Shown: positions 1 to 9,180 of the stretch, in pieces
Layout: every line of letters starts with the position of its first letter
How positions within the stretch are numbered: position 1 is the first letter of the stretch
Made by a program: the position numbers and the translations under genes
Origin: Nitrospira sp.
GTDB taxonomy: Bacteria > Nitrospirota > Nitrospiria > Nitrospirales > Nitrospiraceae
Assembly (NCBI GenBank): GCA_022843785.1
Contig: JALHMZ010000002.1
Coordinates: 186,001-250,000, forward strand
Length of the DNA stretch: 64,000 nt
Direction of reading: 5' to 3'
Notes under the pieces: model-generated
Seen by the model: the letters and a program-made list of their open reading frames with translations, nothing else
The model's database searches: none
Told to the model about the DNA's origin: nothing

Positions 1-488
1 GACCGGTATTGTTCCCGTAATGTCTGAAGACGGCCGAAGGCATCAAGCGCATCAAGCTGAGTCGAGGACGCCAGCAGGGACTGCTGATCATGTTGGCCAT
101 GAATGTCGACAAGTGTGCCGCCAAACTCTTCCAGCACATGGACCGGACTCATCCGTCCATTGAGATACACCCGATTCCTCCCGGAACTGGCAATCACGCG
201 CCGAATAATGAGTTGGGAATCCTGCGGCCCAAGAATCTCTTGCGCACGCAGCCGATCCAGCATCGGATGGCCGGAGGGGATTACAAAGGCGGCTTCGAGG
301 TGCGCTTCATCCTCGCCGAATCTGATCTGATCGCCTGACGCCCGTCCCCCGATCAACAGCTTAATAGCATCGATCAGGAGCGATTTACCCGCCCCTGTCT
401 CGCCTGTCAGAACCGTAAATCCCGCATCAATACTCAGATCGAGCTGTTCGAGGACGGCGAAGTTGGATATACGCAGCTCAGTGAGCAT
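1..488 (-). CDS. recN: DNA repair protein RecN, N-terminal part (cut by window edge)
   Basis: SMC-like ATPase that acts on double-strand breaks during recombinational repair. Only the first ~162 codons lie in the window; the gene runs off the left edge. The translation begins MLTELRISNFAVLEQLDL and has a Walker A motif, GETGAGKS, near residue 35. It also carries the RecN signature VDIHGQHDQQSLL near residue 140. The ATG at 488 lies 17 bases after the stop of trxA, which points the same way, so the two may be cotranscribed. The assignment is firm from the N-terminal ATPase head; coiled coil and C-terminal head are outside the window. Confidence 0.95.
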   Translation of the reverse strand, partial: MLTELRISNFAVLEQLDLSIDAGFTVLTGETGAGKSLLIDAIKLLIGGRASGDQIRFGEDEAHLEAAFVIPSGHPMLDRLRAQEILGPQDSQLIIRRVIASSGRNRVYLNGRMSPVHVLEEFGGTLVDIHGQHDQQSLLASSTQLDALDAFGRLQTLREQYR

Positions 489-505
489 GGCTGCGGCGGC
501 AGTAT

Positions 506-853
506 CTAGGCGGTGCCGGCATGTTGTGCAAGAAGTGAGTCGATCATTTCCTTGAATTGGCGCTTTGGCCTGGCTCCAACCAGCTTTTCAACCAGCCGGC
601 CGTTTTTGAAAAACAGAATCGTGGGGATGCTCATGACCTGATAGCGGCCGGCCACTTCAGGATTCTCATCCGTATTGAGCTTTCTCACCTTGAGCTTCCC
701 GGCATACTCCTGGGCCAGCTCGTCGACAATGGGCGCCACCATTTGGCAAGGCCCGCACCACACTGCCCAGAAATCGACCATCACAAGTTCCGATGCCTTC
801 ATAACCTCGGCATCCCAGGTAGAATCTTCAACTTTTAAAGCGTCACCTGCCAC
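506..853 (-). CDS. trxA: thioredoxin
   Basis: Cytoplasmic dithiol-disulfide oxidoreductase, 115 aa, a normal length for the family. The redox motif WCGPC sits near residue 32-36 inside the usual VDFWAVWCGPCQM context, and the cis-proline loop MSIPT is present near residue 75. The start is a GTG at 853, chosen because a strong Shine-Dalgarno sequence GGAGGG ends 7 bases upstream. A sigma-70-like promoter lies further upstream at 901-930, so the gene probably has its own promoter although it follows lptD in the same direction and precedes recN. Confidence 0.95.
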   Translation of the reverse strand: MAGDALKVEDSTWDAEVMKASELVMVDFWAVWCGPCQMVAPIVDELAQEYAGKLKVRKLNTDENPEVAGRYQVMSIPTILFFKNGRLVEKLVGARPKRQFKEMIDSLLAQHAGTA

Positions 854-900
854 GTGTGTTCCCTCCTTCAGAATAATGGCCCTATTTCCTACACGGTGGC

Positions 901-930
901 ATCGTACTCCAGCCCAGTTTTTGCTGTCAA
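901..930 (-). promoter_or_regulatory. sigma-70-type promoter of trxA
   Basis: On the minus strand a perfect -35 box TTGACA (930-925) is followed after 18 bp by TACGAT (906-901). It sits about 50 bases upstream of the trxA GTG codon. The -35 is ideal and the -10 has two mismatches to TATAAT. It lies between lptD and trxA in an otherwise gene-free stretch. Confidence 0.55.
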
Positions 931-1095
931 ATGCACAAATCCAACGGTGCGCTCACGAGGGTTGAGTAATCTCCGCTGCTCGCAACTCGATCCTTCAACT
1001 CGCCCTCAGCTCTGCGGATCGGCTGTACCTAAACTCCCAGAGACAACGCATGCAGCAGAGACACTCCTAACTCATGAGAGCCCACCGTTGAAGAC

Positions 1096-3534
1096 TCACC
1101 GAGCCCCTACCGTCGTCCCATCCGTAGATACCGCTTGTTGCTGTTGGCCATATTGTCCGCCCGGGGTATACCAGGGCAACCCACGTTCTCCCCAGAGCAA
1201 CGGAGTGAGAAGAGATCGCATGACGGCCGTTCCCGTATTTTCCGTCCAGCCAAGTCCTGTGAGACTGAGCATGAAGTTGAATTGCTGGCGATCGGGAAAT
1301 TGCAAATAATAAAATCCTGCCGACCAACATCTGCATGGGTTTTGATAGAGTGTAACCACATCGTATTCCGGGCTTCTTCCATTTTTGACATCGTAATAGC
1401 CCTTGGCGCCGACCGTCCATCCCCACGGAGTACGGAAGGCGCCGGCCGCCGTCACAAACTGAATCTCTCCCGTCGGTGCATAGACCTCATTGAACGAAAT
1501 GGGGTTCCAGACGTCCCCCCGCCTCACCCGATTGCCGTCCCGTGAATAGCGTTGCCCGACTTCGATATACCAGTTGGTCCCCTCTTGCACACGAACATCG
1601 GTGTTCACTTGACTGACGGTCCCTTGATAGGGATCGAAAAAGGCGTCGACGGTCAAATACTGATTGATCGGCGGACGACTCCCTCCCCCTACGGCCCCTG
1701 CCCCTCGATCGAACCCCGCTGCATCCAGCTGGGAGCGAACCACGTGCGGCTGATTATTTCCGATGACCGCCCGCATCCAAATATCGGAAAATCGTTTGCC
1801 ATCAATAGCGACCGTAGCCGGTTGAAGAGGCTGCGTGGGCGATCCCAGCAACGGGTCCATGCCTGGAGTAAAATCCCGTGCTCTCGTCTGCAGAGCCCCC
1901 ACGTGGTAGCTCTGCGCTATCGTCAGGTCCAGCCAGTTGAACGCTCGGGTCGTGCCTTGTTCCAACACACGACTTCGCAAGGCATAGGTGAGAAGGTTCT
2001 TTTTCGGCAAATCGTCCACTTGATCAATCAACGTCAGTGCTGATTGATCCGTCCCCGGCACGTATTCATATGTCGCCGATGGTTCGATCGTATGAAGAAA
2101 TCCTTTTCCCTGCTCCCATCCAAAACGCCGCGTCAACTTCGATGTGGCATCCACTCCGATCCAGAATGTTTCCCGATGCTGGGTCGCCGTCGAATACGCA
2201 CCTCTGCTGTAATACACTTCGCGAAACTTGGCCTGCGGCCTGATGCCGACCACATGCCCTAAGTTGATCACCTCCGTGGCGATACCGGGAACGACATCGA
2301 CACGATTGAGTGTAAATCCCTGTTCCCGATAGAAGTTGACGAAGTTACCTTCCATACCGAACAGCACCGGCGAATTGAACAACGAGACATCCGGCAAGTT
2401 GTAGCCGGTTTCAGGAAGGCGCTGAAACGTGTCTGTCCCGCCGGCCTGCAGCGGTTGGAGATAGCGGCCCAAAAGATAGAGATTTCCGTACGGCAACCGT
2501 TGAGTCGCCAAGAGATTAGATTCGTTACTCGGGGATGCCCGCAGCGTTCCTGAATTGCTCAGCTGCTGAAAATAATTAGGGTCAGTGACGAAGTTGACGT
2601 TGGTCCGAAGAAGAAGCGTCTCCGTAAACATCTGAGTATGGCTTCCGGTAAAGACTGCGCGCGCCCTTCGCGCATCTTCCCCTGTTGCATCCACGCCCGC
2701 CACATTAGGCAACTCTGTCTGCTGCAGATAACTCACATGCCACTGTCCACGTGATCGCCGGTCCAAGACATACCGATAGTCAAAATCCGATCCGTAGCCC
2801 AACTGACTGTAGTACTTAGGCGCAACCGTCAGATCTTGACTGGGGTTGATGGCCCAAAAAAAGCTTCCTTGCGCATGTACGCCAAAACGACTGTCATACG
2901 AAATAATGGGAATCAAAAACCCCGTCTTCCGCTTTGCCAACGGGTAGGTCAGCGCGGGAAGAGGCAGCATCGGTACATCGTTCACACAGAGCCATGCTCC
3001 TTTAAACGCCAGCTGATCTCCCAGCGTCGTATCAAGATCTTCAAACTTCAGGCGCCATGCGGGCGTTTCACCTTCCGGCGCATCGCAATTTGTAAAGCTG
3101 CCTTCCTTGGCCCTGTAGTGATATTCAGAGAACCGCTGCAAAAGCCGGCCCGACACCAGGGAATTCGTAGAGGGCACAAAGAGCCGGCCGTGAGTCACCA
3201 CACCGCTTTCGGTATTCATATTCAATTCCAGCCGTTCGGCCGTCACATCGGTTTGAGGGTCTGTCAGATGGACATGGCCCGTGGCGGTGACGATTCCGGG
3301 TAACGATTGAATCGTGACGTGGTCCGCAGTGAGCGTAATCGCACCCTGCCGAACCACAACCGATCCGTCAGCCTCATACACTTCTTGATCTTGCCGATAG
3401 TCCAAGCGAGCAGCAGTGACGTCAATCGGCGGGGAACCGGACGAGGAGTTTCCGGGGCCGACCTGTTTCGTCGTAGCCCATGCAGCGGGAGGAAAGAAGC
3501 TTAGCAGTATGACCAGTACGAGACCGCGTCGCAT
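1096..3534 (-). CDS. lptD: LPS-assembly outer-membrane protein LptD (OstA)
   Basis: Outer-membrane beta-barrel that inserts lipopolysaccharide into the outer leaflet. The protein starts MRRGLVLVILLSFFPPAAWA, a classic signal peptide. Next comes a periplasmic OstA beta-jellyroll (about residues 35-120; DVTAARLDYRQDQEVYEADG) and then a long barrel domain rich in aromatic beta-strand patterns (YYSQLGYGSDFDYRYVLDRR). Total length of about 812 aa fits LptD. A longer in-frame version could start at 3573, but that adds residues encoded by a dispersed repeat (3541-3605), so 3534 is preferred; neither start has a clear ribosome binding site. It shows that the organism has an LPS-type outer membrane. 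Confidence 0.9.
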   Translation of the reverse strand: MRRGLVLVILLSFFPPAAWATTKQVGPGNSSSGSPPIDVTAARLDYRQDQEVYEADGSVVVRQGAITLTADHVTIQSLPGIVTATGHVHLTDPQTDVTAERLELNMNTESGVVTHGRLFVPSTNSLVSGRLLQRFSEYHYRAKEGSFTNCDAPEGETPAWRLKFEDLDTTLGDQLAFKGAWLCVNDVPMLPLPALTYPLAKRKTGFLIPIISYDSRFGVHAQGSFFWAINPSQDLTVAPKYYSQLGYGSDFDYRYVLDRRSRGQWHVSYLQQTELPNVAGVDATGEDARRARAVFTGSHTQMFTETLLLRTNVNFVTDPNYFQQLSNSGTLRASPSNESNLLATQRLPYGNLYLLGRYLQPLQAGGTDTFQRLPETGYNLPDVSLFNSPVLFGMEGNFVNFYREQGFTLNRVDVVPGIATEVINLGHVVGIRPQAKFREVYYSRGAYSTATQHRETFWIGVDATSKLTRRFGWEQGKGFLHTIEPSATYEYVPGTDQSALTLIDQVDDLPKKNLLTYALRSRVLEQGTTRAFNWLDLTIAQSYHVGALQTRARDFTPGMDPLLGSPTQPLQPATVAIDGKRFSDIWMRAVIGNNQPHVVRSQLDAAGFDRGAGAVGGGSRPPINQYLTVDAFFDPYQGTVSQVNTDVRVQEGTNWYIEVGQRYSRDGNRVRRGDVWNPISFNEVYAPTGEIQFVTAAGAFRTPWGWTVGAKGYYDVKNGRSPEYDVVTLYQNPCRCWSAGFYYLQFPDRQQFNFMLSLTGLGWTENTGTAVMRSLLTPLLWGERGLPWYTPGGQYGQQQQAVSTDGTTVGAR

Positions 3535-3540
3535 GGAGAC

Positions 3541-3605
3541 CCACAGACCAGGATCTACCATGCTAGCCCGCATGATTCATGACAGTTCGTCGCGAGATCG
3601 AAACA
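3541..3605. repeat. half copy of a dispersed inverted-repeat element
   Basis: The stretch from about 3563 to 3600 (GCTAGCCCGCATGATTCATG and on) is nearly identical to one arm of the element at 22450-22670. Shared core: TAGCCCGCATGATTCATGAC, then GTTCGTSGCGARATCG. Only one arm is recognisable here. It lies between lptD and folC, immediately upstream of lptD. Downstream, 3610-3700 contains further short repeats of the type TTTCGAGTTTCGAG. Confidence 0.6.
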
Positions 3606-3747
3606 TGGAGAAATGTTTCAAGTTTCGAGTTTCGAGTCCTCAGAGTACCCGTTCTCACAGGTTGAGATGAGACCCGCGAAACTCGCAACTCCACTTCCCG
3701 GCACAGCGGATCGGCAGTTGCAGAACAAAAGTCGGACATCATGCGGA

Positions 3748-5043
3748 CTACCCCCGAATTACGGACAGCCCACAGCCGCGCACCGCCGCCTTGATATCAC
3801 CCACCAGCATGAGCGACCCGGCTACACAGACAAGATCCTGTGCCGACGCTCGTTGCTTCGCCGTCCTGAGCGCTTCGGCTGGTTGCGGCACATCAAACAC
3901 CGGCTTCTGCCAGTCCCCCAGAGCCAGACGAAGATCTTGGACCGTGGCAGATCGGCTCAGGGCCGCTTGAGTGAGGACAACCTCGGAGATAAATGGCAAC
4001 AGTGGCGCAATAAATTCCCGATGCTCTTTATCCCGCATCATACCCCACACCAGAATAATATGGGCTTCAGGATGGCGCAGAAGAAACCCCTCCAGGTAAC
4101 GACCTAATACAACGGCGGCAGCAGGATTATGCGCCCCATCCAGAAGCACACTCGGTGCTTCATCAATCAGCTCGAGCCGCCCCTCCCATGTAACGGATTG
4201 CAGCCCTGTTCGCACTGCGGACTCATCGACCCGCACTCCGACTTCGCCGGAAGCTTCGAGCAATGCAAGCGCACAGGCAGCATTGTCCAGCTGATGCCGT
4301 CCCGAAAGAGCACATCGAAGCTTGTCAAGCACCCGTGTCCGCCCCCGATACGTAAAGCACGCAGGCTCATCTCCTTCGACGGTAAACTCCTCTCCCAATC
4401 TCCATAGCGGAGCCTCACGCTCCGCTGCGATTTTCTGCATCACCGTCCTGGCCTCCGGCCCCATTCTCCCGATTACGACGGGCACAGCAGGTTTGATGAT
4501 GCCCGCCTTCTCAAAAGCGATCGCCGATTCAGTCCGTCCCAAATACTCCTGATGGTCCAACGCGATCGTGGTAATTGCACAGGCGATCGGCCCAACGACA
4601 TTGGTAGCATCGAATCGCCCTCCCAACCCAACCTCCAACACCGCAACATCGACCTGCGATTCCACAAAGTATCGCAACGCCATAGCGGTCGTCACCTCAA
4701 AAAATGTCGGAGTCAACCCCGGCGGTATCGCCGTACGCACCAACTCGACGAGACCAGCCAGTCGATCGTCCGGGATCATCGCCCCGTTCACTCGGATGCG
4801 TTCACGAAACTCAAGCAGGTGCGGAGAGGTATAGAGCCCCACACGCATGCCGGAGGCCTGGAGGATGGCTGCAGCCATGGCGGCAGTCGATCCTTTGCCG
4901 TTGGTGCCCCCGATATGAAGGATACGCAGCGTCCGTTCCGGACGGCCGAGCGCATGGAGCAACGCCGTCATCGGCTCCAGGCCAAGTTTGATCCCATGCT
5001 TCTGAAGGCCGTAGAGATACTCAATGGCGGCGGGATAGGTCAT
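3748..5043 (-). CDS. folC: bifunctional folylpolyglutamate/dihydrofolate synthase
   Basis: Mur-ligase-family ATP-dependent enzyme of folate metabolism that adds glutamate to dihydropteroate and folates. The chosen start (ATG 5043) gives MTYPAAIEYLYGLQKHGIKLG, the usual N-terminus of the family, and a 431-residue protein. The P-loop GGTNGKGST lies near residue 45, with the omega-loop region LYTSPHLLEFRERI after it. The C-terminal glutamate-ligase domain carries the DGAHNPAA motif. A longer frame could begin at a TTG inside accD (5124), but that residue stretch looks non-native. It follows accD by 25 bases, a common accD-folC arrangement. Confidence 0.93.
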   Translation of the reverse strand: MTYPAAIEYLYGLQKHGIKLGLEPMTALLHALGRPERTLRILHIGGTNGKGSTAAMAAAILQASGMRVGLYTSPHLLEFRERIRVNGAMIPDDRLAGLVELVRTAIPPGLTPTFFEVTTAMALRYFVESQVDVAVLEVGLGGRFDATNVVGPIACAITTIALDHQEYLGRTESAIAFEKAGIIKPAVPVVIGRMGPEARTVMQKIAAEREAPLWRLGEEFTVEGDEPACFTYRGRTRVLDKLRCALSGRHQLDNAACALALLEASGEVGVRVDESAVRTGLQSVTWEGRLELIDEAPSVLLDGAHNPAAAVVLGRYLEGFLLRHPEAHIILVWGMMRDKEHREFIAPLLPFISEVVLTQAALSRSATVQDLRLALGDWQKPVFDVPQPAEALRTAKQRASAQDLVCVAGSLMLVGDIKAAVRGCGLSVIRG

Positions 5044-5068
5044 CCACAAACCGGGAGGATCGTGAAGA

Positions 5069-5905
5069 CTAAAAATGGCCGACGAGGGTGCTGACCGTTT
5101 CTTTGAGCTGCTTGCGTTCGACAATCATGTCGATCATGCCATGCTCCAGAAGAAACTCAGCCCGTTGGAACTGATCCGGCAACTGCTGCTTGATTGTCTG
5201 TTCAATGACGCGGGGGCCGGCAAATCCGATCAGCGCCTTTGGTTCCGCAATAATGACGTCACCCAACATTGCCACACTGGCCGTGACCCCACCAAACGTG
5301 GGATCAGCCAAGATTGAAATGAAGGGTAGCTTAGCCTCACCCAGCTTGGCCACCGACGTCGAGGTCTTAGCCATCTGCATCAGGGAGAGGATACCTTCTT
5401 GCATGCGCGCACCGCCCGAGGCTGTCACCAAAATAACCGGCCGTTTCCGCTCCAGCGCCCGGTCGATCGCACGACACAACTTTTCTCCAACGACCGAGCC
5501 CATGCTACCACCCATAAAGCTGAAATCGAAGATGCACAACACGACCCAGTTCCCATTGATCATGCCTTCGCCGATCACCAATGCATCTTTGCGGCCTGTT
5601 TTTTCCTGTTGAGCCTTCACACGCTCTCGATAGGGTTTGGTGTCATGGAACCCCAAAGGGTCTTGAGCCTCCAGATCGCTGTCCCATTCTTTGAAGGTGC
5701 CCAAATCGACCAGCAGCCCGATCCGTTCCATAACGGAAATGGGAAAATGATAGTCGCACTTCGGACAGACCTTGTTGTTACGATCAACTTCCTTACGATA
5801 GACGATTTCCCGACAGTGATTGCACTTGAGCCACATCCCCTCACTGCCTTTGGATCGCACAGGTGCCGCCGGCTCAGAGGTCTTTTCCTTTTTGAACCAG
5901 GCCAT
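5069..5905 (-). CDS. accD: acetyl-CoA carboxylase carboxyltransferase subunit beta
   Basis: Beta subunit of the carboxyltransferase that makes malonyl-CoA for fatty acid synthesis. The N-terminal four-cysteine zinc ribbon is visible (CNHC near residue 28, CPKC near 47), followed by the crotonase-fold core with SGGARMQEG and FGGVTASVAML. Start ATG 5905 (MAWFKKEK) is supported by GAGGG 8 bases upstream; an upstream in-frame ATG at 5974 would add an unrelated extension. Length is 278 aa, typical for AccD. First gene of the accD-folC pair. Confidence 0.95.
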   Translation of the reverse strand: MAWFKKEKTSEPAAPVRSKGSEGMWLKCNHCREIVYRKEVDRNNKVCPKCDYHFPISVMERIGLLVDLGTFKEWDSDLEAQDPLGFHDTKPYRERVKAQQEKTGRKDALVIGEGMINGNWVVLCIFDFSFMGGSMGSVVGEKLCRAIDRALERKRPVILVTASGGARMQEGILSLMQMAKTSTSVAKLGEAKLPFISILADPTFGGVTASVAMLGDVIIAEPKALIGFAGPRVIEQTIKQQLPDQFQRAEFLLEHGMIDMIVERKQLKETVSTLVGHF

Positions 5906-6027
5906 AATCGTATCCCTCGTTCGGTTTGTAGTACGGCCGCAGGAAGGCCCATCAATACCTGCGCAGAATAGCACAGCATTCCACGCGACGCACGCGCAAA
6001 ACCTCTAGCCTAAACGCAACCTGCTAC

Positions 6028-6735
6028 TCACTCTCCCGTGGATGCAAACACCAGCTTCACCAACATCCATACACCCACCCCTACGCTGGCGGCACCGGCA
6101 AATCCTTGGAGTCCGAGAAACAAGGGACGGCTAAACGAAAGGGAACAGACCAGGGGGAGACTGATCGTGAGACCGATCGCCATCATGCCCGCAATCGACC
6201 CCACGCCGAATACCGCGATGGACAGGAGCCCCGGACCCAGCTCCTGAGTCGTGGCAAGAATGATGAGCATCAACGCCGCCGATCCGGCCAGTCCGTGCGC
6301 CATACCAATACAGAGCGGACGAACCGAGTCGGTCAGCCAGTGCCGATGGCGATGATCGTCCTGTCGCTGATGACTGTGGAGATGGACATGGGCATCGCCA
6401 TCGTGATGATGATGATGCATGTGCCAGCGCTCACGGCACAGCTTCACAGCGAGGCTGCCTCCCAGCACGATCAGCAGCACTCCAACTCCGGACTCGGCAA
6501 TGAGTTCAAACTGCGGTGGGATGTGAATTCCTAAGGCTAATACGACTGATCCGACGATCAGCAGCGTCAATGTATGGCCGACTCCCCACCATAATCCAAC
6601 CGCACTGGACGCCCGAAGGGACGGTCGCTGGGCCAGCACCGTCGAAACCGCGGCAAGATGGTCGGCATCGAGCGCATGCCTGATCCCAAGCAAAAAACCG
6701 AAGCCTAACACTGCCGAATATGATGGGTCGCTCAT
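6028..6735 (-). CDS. NiCoT/UreH-type nickel-cobalt transporter
   Basis: Inner-membrane protein of 235 aa with about six hydrophobic segments. The diagnostic metal-binding motif HALDADH (residues 20-26) in the first helix is the HX4DH signature of nickel/cobalt permeases. A strongly histidine-rich cytoplasmic loop at about residues 104-132 (HMHHHHHDGDAHVHLHSH) is typical of UreH/HupE/RcnA-like members. Direction (uptake or efflux) cannot be decided from sequence. It is followed on the same strand, not preceded, by nothing metal-related; moaA lies 116 bases upstream. Nickel supply for urease or hydrogenase is a plausible role but is inference. Confidence 0.8.
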   Translation of the reverse strand: MSDPSYSAVLGFGFLLGIRHALDADHLAAVSTVLAQRPSLRASSAVGLWWGVGHTLTLLIVGSVVLALGIHIPPQFELIAESGVGVLLIVLGGSLAVKLCRERWHMHHHHHDGDAHVHLHSHQRQDDHRHRHWLTDSVRPLCIGMAHGLAGSAALMLIILATTQELGPGLLSIAVFGVGSIAGMMAIGLTISLPLVCSLSFSRPLFLGLQGFAGAASVGVGVWMLVKLVFASTGE

Positions 6736-6851
6736 ACTATTGCATGATAAAGTGCATGTGACTAGTGAAGTGGTGCGTTACGTGACACCATCCTGTGCTT
6801 GACTCAACATTCTCCTAAACCGAACCCACTGACGTCATCTGAATCGTACGG

Positions 6852-7916
6852 TCATCCTCCTCGTGCATGCATTTCGAGATGAGGATCTTCTCGCAGCCGT
6901 TCAATGTCGATCAATCCACCGGCACGAAGCCCGGTCTTTTCTAATGCCTTCCGTTCTTCCGCACCACGATCCCGACGGGCAGTCCAACCGGACCGAATCA
7001 TCTCCTTCATAGACTCAGGACTTGCCCCCATGCGAAGCGGCTTGCGCAAGTCCGTCCCCGATGCCGCATAGAGGCACAAATACCATACCCCATCGGCCGT
7101 AACACGGCTGCGGTCGCATTGTGCGCAAAACGGCGTCGTCGTTGAGGGAATAATTCCAAAGCTCGTACCATCCGGCAAGAGAAACCGCTGTGCCGGTGCA
7201 GATCCTCGTTCCGGCATAGGCGTGATTACGCCATACTGCCGACTTAGTTCCTCAAGAATCGCCTCACGGGAGAGGACTTTGTCCATGGCCCATTCGTTGG
7301 CCCCGCCCACATCCATATACTCAATGAAGCGGACCTCGGCCTGATAGTGCCTGGCAAACTCAATCAACGCAACCAATTCATCGTCATTGAATCCGCGTAT
7401 CGCAACTGTATCCAGCTTGAGTTCTGGAAATCCGGCTTTTCCGACCGATTCAATCCCTTCGATCACCCTGGAAAACTCATCCCGTGCGGTCAACCGGCGA
7501 AACCGTTCCGGCCTGAGGGTATCGAGACTGACCGTCACCCGATGGAGTCCGGCATCGTAGAGTTCCTGCGCTTGATCAGCCAACAACACACCATTCGTCG
7601 TCAGCGCAATCTCGCTAATCCGTTTATCATGCAAAAGCAGTCTGACCAATCGCGAGACATCCCGACGCAATAACGGCTCGCCGCCGGTCAGCCTAATCTT
7701 ATTCACACCCAAATCTGCGAAATAGCCGGCGAGCATCGCCATTTCCTCAAAGCTGAGAATGTCTTCACGCGGCAGCCACACGTAATCTGTCTCCGGCATA
7801 CAGTATCGGCAGCGCAGATTGCAGCGATCCGTCACGGACAGCCGCAGACTCTTCAACGGCCGCCCATACAGATCTGCCACACCAGTCGAGACCGTATCAT
7901 TGAATATGTCACTCAT
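6852..7916 (-). CDS. moaA: GTP 3',8-cyclase MoaA
   Basis: Radical-SAM enzyme that performs the first step of molybdenum cofactor synthesis, converting GTP to 3',8-cyclo-GTP. The N-terminal cluster motif CNLRCRYC (near residue 32) follows RLSVTDR. The C-terminal second iron-sulfur site is visible as FCAQCDRSRVTADG with a further Cys about 13 residues on. The chain ends in a Gly-Gly tail (ARGG), important for MoaA activity in characterised homologues. Length of 354 aa is slightly longer than usual. It stands with moaDE and moaC in one minus-strand cluster. Confidence 0.95.
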   Translation of the reverse strand: MSDIFNDTVSTGVADLYGRPLKSLRLSVTDRCNLRCRYCMPETDYVWLPREDILSFEEMAMLAGYFADLGVNKIRLTGGEPLLRRDVSRLVRLLLHDKRISEIALTTNGVLLADQAQELYDAGLHRVTVSLDTLRPERFRRLTARDEFSRVIEGIESVGKAGFPELKLDTVAIRGFNDDELVALIEFARHYQAEVRFIEYMDVGGANEWAMDKVLSREAILEELSRQYGVITPMPERGSAPAQRFLLPDGTSFGIIPSTTTPFCAQCDRSRVTADGVWYLCLYAASGTDLRKPLRMGASPESMKEMIRSGWTARRDRGAEERKALEKTGLRAGGLIDIERLREDPHLEMHARGG

Positions 7917-7959
7917 GTCAGCTTCCGGTGCCTATTCACACGTTTCACTTTTCACGATC

Positions 7960-8664
7960 CTACGGATGCTCCTCAACCCACACTTCCCCTTCAGGTGTGT
8001 GTTCAAGTTTCCAGATCGGCGTAATTTGTTTTAACTCATCGATCGCCCATCGGCACGCACGGAACGCATCAGCACGATGTTCAGCCCCGGCGACAATCAG
8101 CACGATGTTCTCACCAATCGAGATTTCTCCATATCGATGTATGATCAGCAACTCGAGAATGTCGAAATCTTTGAGCGCTCGCTCACGGATCTCTCGCAAC
8201 TTCTTCTGCGCCATCCCCTCGTAATGCTCAAATGTGATGCTATCCACATCACGGCCCCTCGATCGGTCACGCGCCGCACCCAGAAACATAGAAATCCCAC
8301 CGATCCGCTTCGAACGGCTCCGCACCCGGGCAACTTCCGCATCGATAGAAAAATCTTCCCGCTGCACCCGCACCAGCATTTCATCGTTGGCAGAAGCCGG
8401 GGAAGATCCTCCGGCAAATGGCGGCAACAGCGCAATCTCATCCCCTTCATGAATAACCGTCTCTTCATGGGCGATATCCTGATTCACCGACACAAGGACC
8501 TTCTTCTTATGAATCAGCTCTCCGATCTGCGGATATTCGACATCAATAATATCAACCAAACCTTTTACTGTACTCGAGTAAGCTATTGATAAATTTATTG
8601 ATGGCTTATTTCCGGCTATCATTCTTGTCATGCCAAATAATTTGATCGTCACCATTATTTCCAC
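7960..8664 (-). CDS. MoaD-MoaE fusion, molybdopterin synthase
   Basis: One polypeptide holds both subunits of molybdopterin synthase. Residues 1-86 form a ubiquitin-like MoaD domain ending in PPFAGG. After a short linker (SSPASANDE), residues ~96-234 form MoaE with EHYEGMAQKKLREI, HRYGEISIGE and the C-terminal CRWAIDELK...PIWK motif. The MoaD Gly-Gly is therefore internal (85-86), whereas the two-subunit enzyme needs it at a free C-terminus. The track start is a GTG at 8664 with AGGTG 5 bases upstream; an ATG at 8655 is an alternative. moaC ends 21 bases upstream. Confidence 0.9.
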   Translation of the reverse strand: MEIMVTIKLFGMTRMIAGNKPSINLSIAYSSTVKGLVDIIDVEYPQIGELIHKKKVLVSVNQDIAHEETVIHEGDEIALLPPFAGGSSPASANDEMLVRVQREDFSIDAEVARVRSRSKRIGGISMFLGAARDRSRGRDVDSITFEHYEGMAQKKLREIRERALKDFDILELLIIHRYGEISIGENIVLIVAGAEHRADAFRACRWAIDELKQITPIWKLEHTPEGEVWVEEHP

Positions 8665-8685
8665 GCGTTCACCTGAGTCCGAGCC

Positions 8686-9180
8686 TCAACCTTTCCTGTT
8701 GTACGTTCCCGACTTCCCGCCTGATTTTGAAAGAAGACACACTTCACTAAACTTCATCCCACGGTCCACTGCTTTGCACATGTCATAAATGGTTAAGGCC
8801 GCAACGGATGCCGCCGTCATCGCCTCCATTTCGACGCCAGTCGGCCCGGTCGTCTTAGCCGTTGCCAGAACGGTGATCGAACAGCACCCATTCTGATCCA
8901 GCCGAGAATCTTCCGTGAAGGAAATGTCGACACTGGTGAGGAGGATCGGATGGCACATGGGGATCAGATCCGGCGTTTTCTTGGCACCCATGACCCCGGC
9001 TACCTGCGCGACGGCCAAGACATCACCCTTGGCAATCTTACCTTGCTGAATCTTTTCAAGAGTTTCTGGAAAAAGGAGGACTCTGGCTTGCGCAGTCGCA
9101 GTCCGTTCTGTTGCATTCTTGGCCGAGATATCGACCATCCGAGCTCGTCCAGACTCATTGAAATGGGTGAATTCTGCCAT
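8686..9180 (-). CDS. moaC: cyclic pyranopterin monophosphate synthase MoaC
   Basis: Second enzyme of molybdopterin synthesis, acting with MoaA to give cPMP. The 164-aa sequence has the family landmarks: MVDISAKNATERTATA at the N-terminus, the PMCHPILLT active-site segment, and the C-terminal MEAMTAASVAALTIYDMCKAVD and SGGKSGTY motifs. It is the first gene of the moaC-moaDE-moaA run. No clear ribosome binding site is seen before the ATG. Confidence 0.95.
   Translation of the reverse strand: MAEFTHFNESGRARMVDISAKNATERTATAQARVLLFPETLEKIQQGKIAKGDVLAVAQVAGVMGAKKTPDLIPMCHPILLTSVDISFTEDSRLDQNGCCSITVLATAKTTGPTGVEMEAMTAASVAALTIYDMCKAVDRGMKFSEVCLLSKSGGKSGTYNRKG

Noticed and set aside
5044..5124. TTG-initiated extension of folC
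   Set aside because: Adds residues within accD with no homology to FolC; the ATG at 5043 gives the usual family start.
6736..6851. NikR/Nur-type operator before the Ni/Co transporter
   Set aside because: Contains GCATGATAAAGTGCATG but it is a direct, not inverted, repeat and does not match a known nickel-regulator site.
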